Source of the DNA: Massospora cicadina | Lineage: Eukaryota; Entomophthoromycota; Entomophthoromycetes; Entomophthorales; Entomophthoraceae | Assembly (NCBI GenBank): GCA_022478985.1 | Contig: JAKSZP010007915.1 | Coordinates: 1 to 64,000, forward strand | Reading direction: 5' to 3' | Length of the DNA: 64,000 nt | Shown: positions 36,471-47,410 of the stretch, in pieces | How positions within the stretch are numbered: position 1 is the first letter of the stretch | How the letters are laid out: every line of letters starts with the position of its first letter | Made by a program: the position numbers and the translations under genes | Notes under the pieces: generated by a model | Databases searched by the model: none | What the model was told of the DNA's origin: nothing | Seen by the model: the letters and a program-made list of their open reading frames with translations, nothing else

Positions 36471-36956
36471 TAAATTTAAAACAACACTTTCAAGAAATAT
36501 TTAAAAATAAGTTGATTTTCACCACCGCCTAACCACATCAAGTTTCTCAATTCATGTCCTCAGATCCACTACCTGCTCTCCAGTGTGGGGCAGCGCTTCT
36601 CCACCTGCTAGTGTTTACTGCCCGGCAGGCAAATGCATGGGGAATAGATTGACCAGTCCACCAAATGCATCTGGCTGCTTTGTCCCTCCAAAGGGCTTAG
36701 CACTACACCTTGCGTGAGTCCACACAACCTTCCCCCACCCCCTAGCCCTACCTAGATCCAATATCCCCTTTTTCTCCAAGTTGAGTACGGATGTCTCTTC
36801 TCATATGCTGACAAAGCAATTATTGAGCTGGCAATGGCCACCTTTGAACCAGCAGATATATCAACTTCCGCTCTTATAAGGGCTATTTTGATATTGGCTT
36901 CCCCACTGAAGCGGACGCGGCCACTGCAGTGGCAACGCCCTTAATTTATAAAAAAC

Positions 36957-36961
36957 ACACC
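36957..36961. repeat. TSD of the solo LTR (left copy), ACACC
   Basis: ACACC here and again at 38022-38026, exact. Joining the flanks restores an ORF1 reading consistent with LINE-D. Confidence 0.85.
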
Positions 36962-38021
36962 TGTCTTGAATTCGACCTTGGGATTTGCTAGTGTGCCAGG
37001 CCAACCAGTATGAAGACTGGTTGACCCTTGCCATTTCGCCTTCATTGGCATACCAACCCCTACAAGTCCGCGTCCAACCCACCAAGTAACAACCAACAGT
37101 TTTGCCTTTAGACCCAGATGTCCTTGGCGTGTGTCCTGGCAAGTCCTGCCCCCTTTCTGAATGGCTCAGGCACTTCTGCGCTGCCTTACCCTCGCGACCC
37201 TTCACTAATCCATCTGGGCATGCCCTGGCGAGTCCATCCCCCTTCCTAGGTGGCTATGGCACTCCTGCGCTGCACCCCGCAAGGTTGGTGGTCTGTCAGC
37301 GCATCATCTGGTAGCCAGATGGCCAGGATCACACTGGTTCCTCATAGGGAGGAGGCATGGGATCTGGAAGCACTGGCCACTCCAGGAATGAACACCCACG
37401 CCTATTGGTGATCCCCAGTCCTCTCTACTCCTACTCTAGCTTCTCTAAGCCACTACAAATAAAAGGAAGATTGGTGCAAGAGAGATGTTTATTAGGAGGG
37501 AATGAACGACTATTTATACTACTTTCAGGGCTACTGCACCCAAGTACTCTTTGGCCAATCAAATACTGTAAAACCCATCGGCCTCTTGATTCCAAAACTC
37601 TATCAGATCTTAAACTTTATGCATTTATATTTCATAGCAATTCCCTCCAGATCCACTCATCTGATCACCAAATATTAATTTAGATCAAGCAATCCTCAGC
37701 ATAAGTCGCTGGTCAAATATATTAAATTTGTACTTAAATGAATTTCAAGCATCCTGGCATGATTCGCTGGTGCTCCAAAATTAATCAGTGGTTTCATTTT
37801 TGGATGACTCATGATGGATTCTTTGGTTTTCGCTGTAAACTCCTACAACGATCTTTAGATGGCATTTTGGCAGTGAACGAAGGTTCAGCCAAGCCTAAAC
37901 TCAGTTAAATATATAGAATTATATAGTATTGAACTAGGCGATTAGCTGGCACTTGAACCGGACTAACCTAAACCCCTAATTATGATACTGTTGTAATGAT
38001 CCATCTGGTTAAATCCTGACA
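36962..38021. repeat. Solo LTR, 1060 bp, in LINE-C ORF1
   Basis: It starts TGTCTTGAATTC, ends ATCCTGACA, and has a perfect 5 bp TSD. There are no primer-binding site, polypurine tract or coding remnants, so it is most likely a solo LTR left after LTR-LTR recombination. It is not obviously similar to the other LTRs in this window. It contains an imperfect direct repeat of about 55 bp (37135-37190 and 37224-37278; both contain CTGGC-AGTCC and CTGCGCTGC). Strand is unknown. Confidence 0.8.
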
Positions 38022-38626
38022 ACACCCATTACCATCACACGTACAAATTTCCCCAATGATACACAAGTGTGGCGAACTTTTCAAACCTTTCCTCACACCT
38101 TCCCCCACAAACACTCTATGAGGAGTTTATGTCAGAGCTTTCCACTTATGGCACAGACCCCATCCTCCAATTCATTGTCCCAAGTTGTTCTGAGCGCCAT
38201 TCAGTACCTTGGGCAATAAGCACTATTACCCCCCACCAGCTGAACATGGCCCAACACATCCCACTGCATGCATATATCCCATCCGCACCCAACCATTTCT
38301 TTTAGGCTCACACTGACAATGGTCACACAATTTGCCTCCTCTGTCATGAATTGGACCATATGAAAAAAGCATGTCAATACAATACACACCATGTGAACAT
38401 GGCCAACTCAAACCATGAGGCCACACCAACATCATTTTTTGTGGATTTTGTCTGCCCTCACCCCCCAGGCCATGCGCTTGATACAGGAGCAAAATCTAGC
38501 ACATAAAATCCAAGCTGAACAATTTACACCCATGACAACCAATCAGGTGCAGGCTTGGACCAATACTAATCCAAAAAATCTTCCTCTTAAAAACTTACCC
38601 AACCACAGCCACCTATCACTGAATTA

Positions 38627-40560
38627 ATCCAAGTCAAACAAAATCCCTGGGATTTATTAGATGAAGTGTCCAAATCTGGTTAAATTGCCCCACCTCCAGC
38701 TAAGCCATTCGATTTAGATCCTTATCAGAATTCAGATTTTGATGCCCCACTCCCGCCCAACCAATTTGTCCCTAAACCCAATGCTAGCCCAAACCAAAGC
38801 GACCACCAGCTTGCTAAAGCTGCGGTAGCCTCACCCAAAATATACCCTCTACATAAAGCCGTTGCAAAATTAGTCTCTGAATTTAAACAAGGATTGTACA
38901 TCACCGCATTACACCCAATTTACCTGTAGTTGCAAAAGAGAAAATAGAACGCCTAGCTGAAACTGCCACCAACACTATCAACCATATCACTGAAATTGCA
39001 GATTTTCCCATCCACAAGTGTAACCAGAACCAACATCTCTAAATTCGCCCATCTTCCTGATGCCTGCATCCAAGCTGAACACCATGTAACTGATCTCATG
39101 TAGGCTATGATTCAAGACCAAATTCTCAGTTTTAGTGAATATCTGCTTTTCATCAACCCTCATCTCATGGAAGCCTCAACCCCTGTAAGTCCCAGGGAAC
39201 GTCCTCTGGCCATTAATTGGGCCATTTACCCATTCCCAAGTAAGAAGACACTGAAGAGGATGGCGGTACCCCTTGTTACTCAGGGCAATATCACTCATGT
39301 AGTAGACGAGCACTGGGTAACAGCTCTTCTGATTCAGATCCCACCCCCAGTACCCACACTTACCTTGGAAGAACTATTATGGGGAATCAGCGAAATCTGC
39401 ACCAAGATTGTCGAATTGAAATCAATAGAATCTGATTTGAGTGGAAATCTGACCGATGCTTGGATCTCAAATGGCCAGAAAAGCATGAAGACTTAGTTAT
39501 TGGTCAGAACGCCCAACAGTCCCAATTCAATTAATAGATCAATCAAACAAATTACCTCCCTACCAAAGTCATAAGGGATCATCCTTGACAGGCAGGCTAT
39601 AGCATTGGATGCCATCAACAAGGGTTCAAAGTCCTCTGTTGACAATTCGGGCATTGTGGCCAATGTGATACCACTGACCAAATGAATGGCCCAGCGACTG
39701 AGCATGGGCGGGTTAGGTGTCCTGAACCCATTCCCAACCAAATGGACCCGACCCTATGTGGGGTGGCCTTGGGGGATTCCTGTTGCTTGTCAGGCTAAAA
39801 ACCATCACGCCAACCATCAGAAATGTAGCCAAGCCTTGGTTCAGATGTTTTAGGTCAAACTAACAGCGACTTGGCCCACCACCAAATTTTTTGATGTCAG
39901 TTCTCAAGGAAAAAACCCGCCCATTCCCAAATAATTTGCCAGTTAGGTCAAAATTGAGGGTCCCAATCATGGCTTGTCACTACCCCAATCAACCACTATT
40001 TAATTAATTGCATAGCACTGAGAAAATTGTTGGTCAATTATCTTCCTTTTCCCTTTAATAAAATTTTTGCCAAAGAACCAAACAAATTTTATTGTATTAC
40101 TCCTTATGACCGCATCCCTGATGTCGTTTCCCTGGTGGCCCGTCAGTCCTTATACTGGATGGGCTCTACCAGTACTTATAGTCACTATGGCCCCCTCCGT
40201 CATTGATTGGATTCAGCAAGTCCAAATTTTTGGCTTTATAACCCCGTTATCATGAAATTCCAACAACAGTACATGGGGATCTTGTGGCTGTATGTCCACC
40301 AATTGCAAGAGAGAATCCATCTCATTGTCTCCCCAGTTGAAATGACCCAATATGCCGAGAAATTTATTGAAATTATCTTTGTGATCCCACCCCATGCAGC
40401 GAGGCCCCCAGGGTCAAGAGTGGAATCATTGTGGTTTATTGTTGAAATCATTTTCACTGTTGTGTTATAACAACAATTCATCATTTCCCAATTCCCAGCT
40501 CCATATAATGTCATTCAGTTGGTAATGCCTCTGGCATTCTGGCTTGCTTTTTGGGTCTTA
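38627..40560 (+). pseudogene. LINE-C downstream coding-like region, unrecognised
   Basis: Long, mostly open segments on the plus strand joined by a few frameshifts: about 38602-38930 (charged, with PPNQFVPKPN-type linkers), 39107-39496 (129 codons open), 39600-39760 (with a MGGLGVLNPF segment that recalls the GG-G-L motif after LINE RT) and 40067-40470. I do not see APE or RT catalytic motifs. It may be the C-terminal half of a long ORF1 followed by a deleted ORF2, or an unrelated gene carried by the element. Confidence 0.4.
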
Positions 40561-40880
40561 CGCATCCTGACTGGCAGGCCGGTCTAAAATTCTTCCACCA
40601 TTTCCATGAAAACCCCTTTGCTATCAGCATTGGTACACCTTTTCAATGATGAAGCCACAATTGATGCTGAAATAAATAATCCGCCTGACCCCCCTCCCCA
40701 TCCACCATGGTGGGATAAATAGCCTGATGCTGTGCCACCTGGTAGGTTATTTCCTTGTTTTCTTTTTTGTGTGCCTTGATGCCCATTTTGGGTGGTTGAT
40801 TCATGTTTGGTTTTTTAGTTGGAGTTTCTGTTTCAGTAATGTCTGTCCCCTGGTCAGCGTACCTCAAGTAAATTTAAAAA
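40561..40880 (+). pseudogene. LINE-C ORF2 3' remnant and 3' tail
   Basis: A short acidic, proline-rich stretch (about 40660-40720) is followed by the MSVPWSA segment and the conserved 3' terminal sequence. In this lineage the 3' end is likely what the RT recognises for target-primed synthesis. Confidence 0.5.
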
Positions 40881-41379
40881 ATATAATCACCACTTTATTA
40901 CTTGCAGAGTTCTGGGCATTTATACTAGTGTGGGAGAGGTGGAGAGTGTATTGTGAATATCTATGAAAAGTAAGTGAAAATCAATTATTCTCAAGGGCGC
41001 AAGTAATTTGCTCTGCTGTTACTAGGGTTTTCATTGTTATCTGGAGGTCCTCAGAATTTGAAAACAGCGGCTGGCTCATCTGGTATATTAATTTAGAGTT
41101 TTGCAAACTTTTTTTGGTGATAAACCTTTTGATCCAGTATCCTCTGTGGCTTCATCTTCAGAAAACCTTTTATTGCTGCTTCCATGAGCAGCTAATTGTT
41201 TTTCCAGATGCATTTCTCTCGATTGAGCATGGAATTTCAATCATCTCAGGGCTTCAATTGTAAGCTGCAGAGTAGTTCAAAAGGATCTCTATTTTGCTTC
41301 AATCACTAAATTGAAGCAAAATTTGGATTTCTTATAAAAAATATAAAAAACAACTGCTCAATTGAGCCAAAACTTACCA
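40881..41379 (+). other. Probable LINE-D 5' UTR and flank
   Basis: AT-rich sequence without a long ORF, ending in the ATG context CCAATGTCG of LINE-D ORF1. The exact 5' end of LINE-D is not resolved. Confidence 0.4.
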
Positions 41380-42464
41380 ATGTCGTTGCAATTGACACCT
41401 GCTGCCCAAGCTTGGGGTGGTGGTGTGCCACCATCTGGCATCTTTTGGCTGCTGCTGAAGCATGCCTGGGCTGGCTCTGCTAGCCCTCCCAACGCTACTG
41501 GGCGTTATGTCCCCCTTGGGACTTGGCCCACCACCTCACAAGTTCTCAGGTGGTGCTCCAGAGCCCTTTAGTGCTCCCACGGAGCAATTTGCATTTTGGC
41601 TTCAGGTCAGATATGTGAATCTTTTCCTATATGTGAGCACGGCCATCAAAAGATGGCCATGGCAGCTTTCAAACCTGCCGGATTCATTGACTTCTGCCCC
41701 TTTAAGGGGTACTTTGACCTTGGCTTTTACTCTGAAGCTGATGCAGCAGCAGCATCTAAACTGTTAATTGTGTTTAAATTTACATTTCCCACTGTTCACG
41801 CGTGGCTCCCAGATGAAGCCACTTTAATGGTCCAGTTAGCCAGATTGCCCTCCCATCTCTCCCCTGAAAGCCTCTGCCACAAACTTGCAGATGGTTTGGC
41901 CATTCATGGCGCAGACCCTGTGCTGCAGTTGGTGGTTCCCAACAGGGAGGATTGGTTGGATGGGCCTCATACCTTCACAATAATCTGCCCATTTCATCGC
42001 AATTCCCACCTTGTGAACCCCCCATACTGTGATCAGATTCATCCCTGATCACCCATTCTGGGTGCATGTCAAAAATGGCTGCACCATTTACCACTTGTGC
42101 TTTGAACTCAATCATTTGAAGTGCAAGTGCCCCACAGTCTCCGCCTCTGTCACTTCCGCCATCCCTTCTTCTGGCACTGGATTGGCAGCTGCTTCACCCC
42201 AATTTTTCAAATGGGGCTCAATCCACATGCCCTCAGTCTCAGGGAAATCAGGTGCGGCTCCCAAAGTGGCACCCAATCAGAATCCAAATTCTAAAATTAA
42301 AAAATAATTTGACCAAATTACTGAATCATGAGTCAATGGCTGAATCAGTTTCATCTGATCTGCCATGGTCAACTGCTCATAACAAATCAGCTCCAACCAC
42401 AACTTTGGTTTTTTCTGCTGGCCCAGTGTTGGCCAAGCTAAATCCATTTGAGGCACTCAAATGA
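41380..42464 (+). pseudogene. LINE-D ORF1 (RNA-binding, CCHC variant)
   Basis: ORF1 starts at the ATG at 41380. One frame runs to 42048 with a single TAG (41569-41571), then shifts into 42029-42307 and again into 42252-42464. The conserved core GYFDLGFYSEADAAAA and HKLADGLAIHGADPVLQLVV aligns with LINE-C and, more weakly, LINE-A and B. The knuckle at about 42090-42130 reads Y-x2-C-x4-H-x4-C, the first Cys replaced by Tyr. A serine-, proline- and asparagine-rich tail follows. After 42464 I find no LINE ORF2. Confidence 0.72.
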
Positions 42465-42595
42465 ATTGATGATAGCGACTGACCATATAATGTCAAGCCA
42501 GGTATCGCCTTAGAGGTTTTTTTGTAAATCCTAACAATTTGTGTTCTGCCATTTTCAATCTAAAAACGGTTTTCCTAGTTATAAAAACATAAAAA
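42465..42595 (+). other. Short AT-rich gap between two ORFs
   Basis: 131 bases with no open frame, ending in AAAAA-ATGGCG, the start of the next reading frame. It could be the 5' end of another element. Confidence 0.35.
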
Positions 42596-43066
42596 ATGGC
42601 GGTAGAGGCAGAAGTTGCTCCAGCCAACACCCTCCTCCGCCAACATCTCCATGGAGCGATGGAACCCCTTGTTGATGGTATTCCCATCCCAAATTTCCCC
42701 ATGATTTTGATGAGGATAAAAAAATACAAAATCAAGGAGCTCGCTTTTTGAGCAAGCCACACTTGCATTGATGTGGCAAAAACTTCTCTGTTTGACACCA
42801 ATTATCCCAAAACCCACCGGTGCATCAAGTCTTTCACTTGTGTGCCTGCTCTCATCACTTTCGCTGAGTACTAACTTACACAATATGTTGAGGCGATGAA
42901 CGCTGGCCTCAATAACAAAGAAACCCCACAATTATATCTCCTTATGCCTCATTTCGCTGATGCTCCCACCCAAATGCTGTCCGCCATGGTCTGCCAGCTA
43001 AAAGCGGGCACAGTACAAAAGTTTCCTAAAGCTTCCTCACTTCTTTATGGCTTCCTAGGCTGTTAG
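42596..43066 (+). pseudogene. Unrecognised ORF, about 155 codons with two stops, cut by G2
   Basis: From the ATG at 42596 (AAAAAATGGCG) the plus frame runs about 155 codons with only two internal stops (near 42750 and 42871) and ends at 43066, 40 bases before the G2 LTR. The composition looks proteinaceous: an acidic start (MAVEAEVAPANTLL), a lysine-rich segment, then a leucine-rich stretch with HFADAPTQML. It does not match the LINE endonuclease or ORF1 domains seen elsewhere here. It may be the start of another ORF1 whose remainder was separated by the G2 insertion. The minus-strand ORFs over it look like shadows. Confidence 0.4.
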
Positions 43067-43106
43067 CTGAGGTGCTATATTAGGATTTTAAATTTCTAAC
43101 AATTTT

Positions 43107-44236
43107 TGTAAAAATAAAGGTTTCCTGATTATTCTCAATCAATAACCCCTATAAATATATTACTTGCACAGGATCAGGTTTTGTGCAACTCTCTGCTCTG
43201 TATTATATTATTGATATAATTGGTGATAATAGTATGGCGAGTATTATCCATAGTTGAATTGGAGTTATTAGATTTCAGTCCAACGCTCGGCCATTATTTT
43301 CTCTAGAAATACTTATGATCTCTTAAATAGGGATTTGTTCCTTCGTACCACCTAACTTGATCTACTCTTAGATCCCTGTTTATGGTTTCTCTGGTTTGAC
43401 ACAAAGTCAGCAGCAATCCCCTATTTAGTTAAGCTTTTTCTCTGAATCCCCGCTCAGATTCTTACTCTTTATCTTACTGAGTTTCCAAATTATCACACAC
43501 AAAAATAATTTGCTTGAGAAAGAATGAATAAATGGATTCTGATAGTGTTTACTAATTTAATATTCTAGTAAAAGTGATCTGGTATTTTTTCATTATTTTA
43601 TTAGTAAATTCTTTAGGAAATTTTTAGTAAGAATCAAGTCCCCAACCTTCAGTTGGCACCTCCTCAATGAAACATCAGCCATTGCCATTGAATTACGTAT
43701 CCTTGTCTCAGCAGCAATGGTCTCCCCATCCTGGCTAGGATTCCATCATCAGACATCCTTGAGACCTAAAATGGAAAGAGTCAGAAAACGTGTCCTAACA
43801 TTTTCCTCTCAATCCAAGCAAACCAATCATATTCAGAAAACGACCTTCTTAGGTAATGGAACTTGTGTACATTAAAGCAGGTTGCAATCCAACTAAACAA
43901 ATCACTGGTTTCAGGAAGCATCACCCGCCTTGTAACTTACTCCTTAATTTCCCAATCAGTCAGTGAAAAACCCAACTGATCCCAAATCATTACACTTGAT
44001 AGTTAATCAACTATTAGATGCCCCTATTTCATCAGCGACTCTGCCCAATGGGATCTTAAACATTTATATGGATCAATCCCCAATAGATCCGACCATGTAA
44101 TTGACCTTAAATCCCCCAAACATAGACACCACAAAATCAGGTTCAACTGATATCCAATTCACCTTGAATTAGGGAATTATCCCCTAGCAATCCCTGGTAA
44201 TCTAGCCGGCTGGGAATATGGGTAAAAATCCCAACA
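43107..44236 (-). repeat. G2 3' LTR
   Basis: 1130 bp, TGTAAAA...CCCAACA on the plus strand. It aligns with 57601-58730 over its whole length, for example the shared CAACGCTCGGCCATTATTTT block. Confidence 0.88.
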
Positions 44237-44250
44237 CATCCCCCTTCTTA
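44237..44250 (-). promoter_or_regulatory. G2 polypurine tract
   Basis: On the minus strand AAGAAGGGGGATG just before the LTR start TGTTGGGA. Confidence 0.65.
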
Positions 44251-46339
44251 CCTAGATTTCCATTAGAAAAGTGCTGGGGCAGAACACCACTTTGGACGCT
44301 CAGTCAAATACTTCATTTGCTCAAGCAGAGTACAATCATCAGTACTCAATGCTGCTCAGGACAACCTTTAGCATGTGGCTTTATTCCTCTTCTTCCTCAC
44401 TACCGCATACTCATAGTGTGGTCCCCACAACCTTCTGTCGTGCCAAGTGATCAATTTACTCATGACGATATTAATCCTGGGATCCAGTTATCCCCCAATT
44501 ATGGAATATGACCTGAAGTCATATTTAGTATCCTTGGTCCGGCATCCTCAATTTCCTAAATTTACTCCTCATTTTTGACAGGATACACTTGCCATCAATG
44601 TTTTTTGTGGTCCAATTAAAAATGCTCATTTATGTTCACCTTTGTTATTTTCTTTTCATAGCCTCTTGGCTTATATCATTCTTAGTTCTTCTTTAGAGCT
44701 TATCCCATCAATTTTGGGTTTAATTTCTCCAAAATTGGAGCTTAATTGATTTCAGAGTGCATAATGTCGACTATCATATAAGTCTGACATCCCTCCTCTC
44801 ATCCAGATCATATGTCAAAATCCGAGTTGTGGTACCAACAGCTGCTCAATGGTTTGTATGATCAAGATCTTCAGCTCTTCCAGTGGATGAGTCAGTCTGT
44901 GCAATGGAACCTTTTCTATGGTCCTTCCAGGAATAATAATCCTTGTCAAGTACCAGTGGCTAGTACTTCTGTAAAATTATCAGAAATGGTAACCAACCCC
45001 ACTGAACTAGGTTAGCGATAATCATGAATGACTTGCAGCCTATCCTTTCTTTGTCATCAATTCCATAGTTAGATTTTGAGACTCTCCTGGATTCAGCTCC
45101 TTTCACAGATACTACTAATATCATCGTCAAACAACCTGAAGTAATTTCCTATTCTCTCTCGATCATTACTTTCTCACTGGATCGGACTTTCTTCCAGAGT
45201 TCCTCTTCTGACTTAGTCAATATTACAAACAGATGTCTTGGCCACCAAACTCACCATTGGCAACAGCATACATTTCAAACTCCCCTAAACAGAATTAGGG
45301 CCCAAGTCACCAAGGCTTTGTTGCTAGCTCTGAATTCTTCTGATTTTGAAAATATACTAAATCAGGATATTGCAGCCTATGCTCTTCGCTTTGCCAGTCA
45401 AGTTCTTCGAAGTTGAGCCACAAAGCTTCCAGCCTCTCCCAGTTTCCATCGCTCTTTCTGCTCCAGCTTCTAAGAAGCTCATAGTCATTGCTTGCAGGAT
45501 GCCATATGCTCCTTGCACGACTATCTTAATTCTGGCACATCCCATCAGTATCTTCCACTAACTACTTTGATAAGGAGCATGATTTGGCAACCCCCATCTA
45601 GTATCCCTTGTTCATTGCCAGGCCATATGTCTGGTGTTCTTGACAAAGCCCATTAGCAAGCATTCAAGACCAATATTTCAGTTCTGGTGCTATATCAGGT
45701 GTTCTCTAGGTTATTCACCAACTATCTCTTCAGGTACTGTTGCTTCCCTACCTGCTCCAGGGTATCATGTTTGGCTTCTTCCAACATCTCAATTTCCCTT
45801 CCCCTAGTTGCTCTCTCGCAGGTATCTGCATCCACTCAACGAACTTGGCTTTATGTAGGTCTAGCCCTCGCTAGTGTATGATCTCACAAAGATTTCAATG
45901 GGTTATTCACTCCTACTGTGATCCATCCTCCATCCCCCAAGAGGCAACATAGGTGGAATCATCCCTGAATTGAGTTAATCAATAAAAAATAAAAATTATA
46001 GAAATATCATCTTTCTATGCGGTTTTTAATAATGTTTTTTTATATTTTTATCAATCTTTAATCTATTCCATTGGACTTGACCTTGTTTCGGTTAAGCTCC
46101 ATCTTTTTATATATTCCACAAACTGGATTCTAGGTATACTTAGACCTACCAGTTTTCTATGGATCAGAGGTCTTACTTTCCTAAGACTTAACCATCTAGA
46201 TTGGTTCAGAGGTCCTTTTTTGGACTTGACCAAATCATTAGGACATAACTAACATGATGGTTCAGAAGTCTCTTGGAAACTCTTTTTTGTTATTTTTTTC
46301 ATCAATCCATCGATTTTAAAACTTAGCATAAACTCAATT
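44251..46339 (-). other. Extra 2.1 kb between G2 integrase and 3' LTR
   Basis: G1, Gx, H and G3 have little or no sequence between integrase and 3' LTR; G2 has about 2.1 kb. The sense (minus) strand shows only short ORFs. The plus strand carries the longer reading described at 44812-45884. The parts 44251-44811 and 45885-46339 show no convincing frame. Confidence 0.6.
44812..45884 (+). pseudogene. Antisense ORF in G2, unrecognised product
   Basis: This is on the strand opposite to gag-pol. An ATG at 44812 opens 67 codons (to 45015). A second frame from the ATG at 45024 runs to 45884 with only four stops in about 287 codons, clearly fewer than expected for AT-rich non-coding DNA. A frameshift or intron near 45010 could join them. 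The product has a serine- and leucine-rich first half, a helical stretch (RIRAQVTKALLLALNSSDFE, then DIAAYALRFASQVL) and a C-terminal part with several hydrophobic segments and cysteines. No domain recognised; the hydrophobic C-terminus is compatible with a membrane protein but I cannot show it. Confidence 0.45.
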
Positions 46340-47410
46340 TACTACCTTTCCATCCAGGAGGTTCTTGATGTAGTAGGCGTCCGTTTCCGTCTTGGCAATA
46401 ATCTTAAACAGACCTGACCAAAGTCATCCAGTTTTTTTCTCCCAAAACCATGTGTATCACAATAGGCAACTTATCACCTATTCAGTATTCTGATAAGGCC
46501 AGTCATTTCTTATTATCCATCATTTTTGCTTGTATCCTTTTCTTCAAAGTAGTATCAAATGCTTTCAATTGCATTTTGATCAGGATATTTATCAGTCAGT
46601 TCAAGTACTGTTTGGCACTCATCCCTGATGTTGGTTTCACCATAAAATATAAAATCAGCAGCAACGCGGCCTTTCTGCCATATAGCAATTCAAACGGCGC
46701 TTTCTTATCACTGTAAGATGACTGATATTGTAGGCAAGTGTCACAGAACTCAGGTACATTCCTCATGCAGAATTTCTTCCTGTAACCAGCTTCCTTACCG
46801 TCGCATCCAGCGTCCCATTAACTAGTTCCATCAGTCCGTTCATCTCTGGCTGGTAGGGTACAGACATTAATCCTTGGATCCCCATTATCTCATTTAACCG
46901 TGGGATCACATGAGACATGAAATTTGTCCCATTGTTGCTCAGCGGGACCTGCGGGCATCCATGTCAGTATACTACTTTATCTAGGATGAACTTCAAAGTA
47001 CTGGTAGCATCTACTTTCGTCAGGGCCTTTGTCTCAACCCATCTCATCAGATGATAAATCACAACTATTATGTACTTGACTCCCCCTATGCTCATCATCA
47101 GCGGTCCCATCATGTAAATGGACACCATATTCCAAACGAATATAGGGTGGACCAGTCAGTATCCCGTAGTATTCTTATGTGGCTTGTGCAATTGGCAACC
47201 ACACAGCAAGCTAGATAGCTGTGACATCATAGTTGATTGACTCCCAGTAGTACTGGCGAATATGGCCAGTCATTCCACAGGCCTCCATGCCTGGCAACCT
47301 TATGAGTGGCTTAAAGAATAGCTGCTCTTTCCAATGGCTTTGGGAATAGTAACCGCTTCCTATTAATCATCTTGATAACTTTTTCATCCTTGGTCTTGGT
47401 GTTTTCCATA
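46340..47410 (-). pseudogene. G2 integrase
   Basis: The C-terminal module is at about 46410-46340: WSGLFKIIAK and DAYYIKNLLDG, a diverged G-P-F motif. The core is at about 47150-46985 with HPIFVWNMVSIYMMGPL and YIIVVIYHLMRWVETKAL; the catalytic Asp positions are replaced (Y in both). The middle is broken by stops. Enzyme presumed dead. Confidence 0.65.

Larger units (their letters stand above)
31215..36479 (+). mobile_element. LINE-B: full-length APE-type non-LTR retrotransposon
   Basis: LINE-B is about 5.27 kb, plus strand, head-to-head with LINE-A. TSDs are imperfect: 31192-31214 and 36480-36501 share AACA-CACTTT-AAGAAA. It entered the same Gx LTR as LINE-A at a point matching position 10715 of the left LTR. 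It is the best preserved LINE here; its ORF2 holds a 299-codon open stretch. Confidence 0.85.
36540..38626 (+). pseudogene. LINE-C ORF1 with CCHC knuckle (split by solo LTR)
   Basis: Aligned segments with LINE-D: SPPNASGCFVPP near 36655-36690 (D: SPPNATGRYVPL), GYFDIGFPTEADAATA near 36883-36930 (D: GYFDLGFYSEADAAAA), then after the insertion STYGTDPILQFIVP (D: AIHGADPVLQLVVP) near 38138-38180. An intact knuckle C-x2-C-x4-H-x4-C (CLLCHELDHMKKAC) is at 38333-38374, in the same frame as the ORF 38069-38305 and separated from it only by one TAG. Downstream the frame becomes proline- and asparagine-rich. Confidence 0.68.
36503..40880 (+). mobile_element. LINE-C: shorter LINE relative, interrupted by a solo LTR
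   Basis: LINE-C begins right after the LINE-B TSD; the exact 5' end is uncertain. Its ORF1 aligns with LINE-D. Its last 40 bases (about 40838-40875: TGTCTGTCCCCTGGTCAGC... then TAAATTTA) match the 3' ends of A and B, and the preceding MSVPWSA matches the VSVPWSA end of ORF2. Without the solo LTR it is only about 3.3 kb, and I find no endonuclease or RT motif, so it is internally deleted or non-autonomous. Confidence 0.6.

Noticed and set aside
36990..37090. EDWL-containing frame in LINE-C resembling an ORF1 segment of LINE-D
   Set aside because: The true counterpart of that ORF1 segment is found further downstream after the solo LTR; this stretch is inside the LTR and the match is by chance.
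40881..41379. Remaining right end of the Gx LTR after LINE-C
   Set aside because: I compared it with 10720-11273 by eye and found only short, unconvincing matches.
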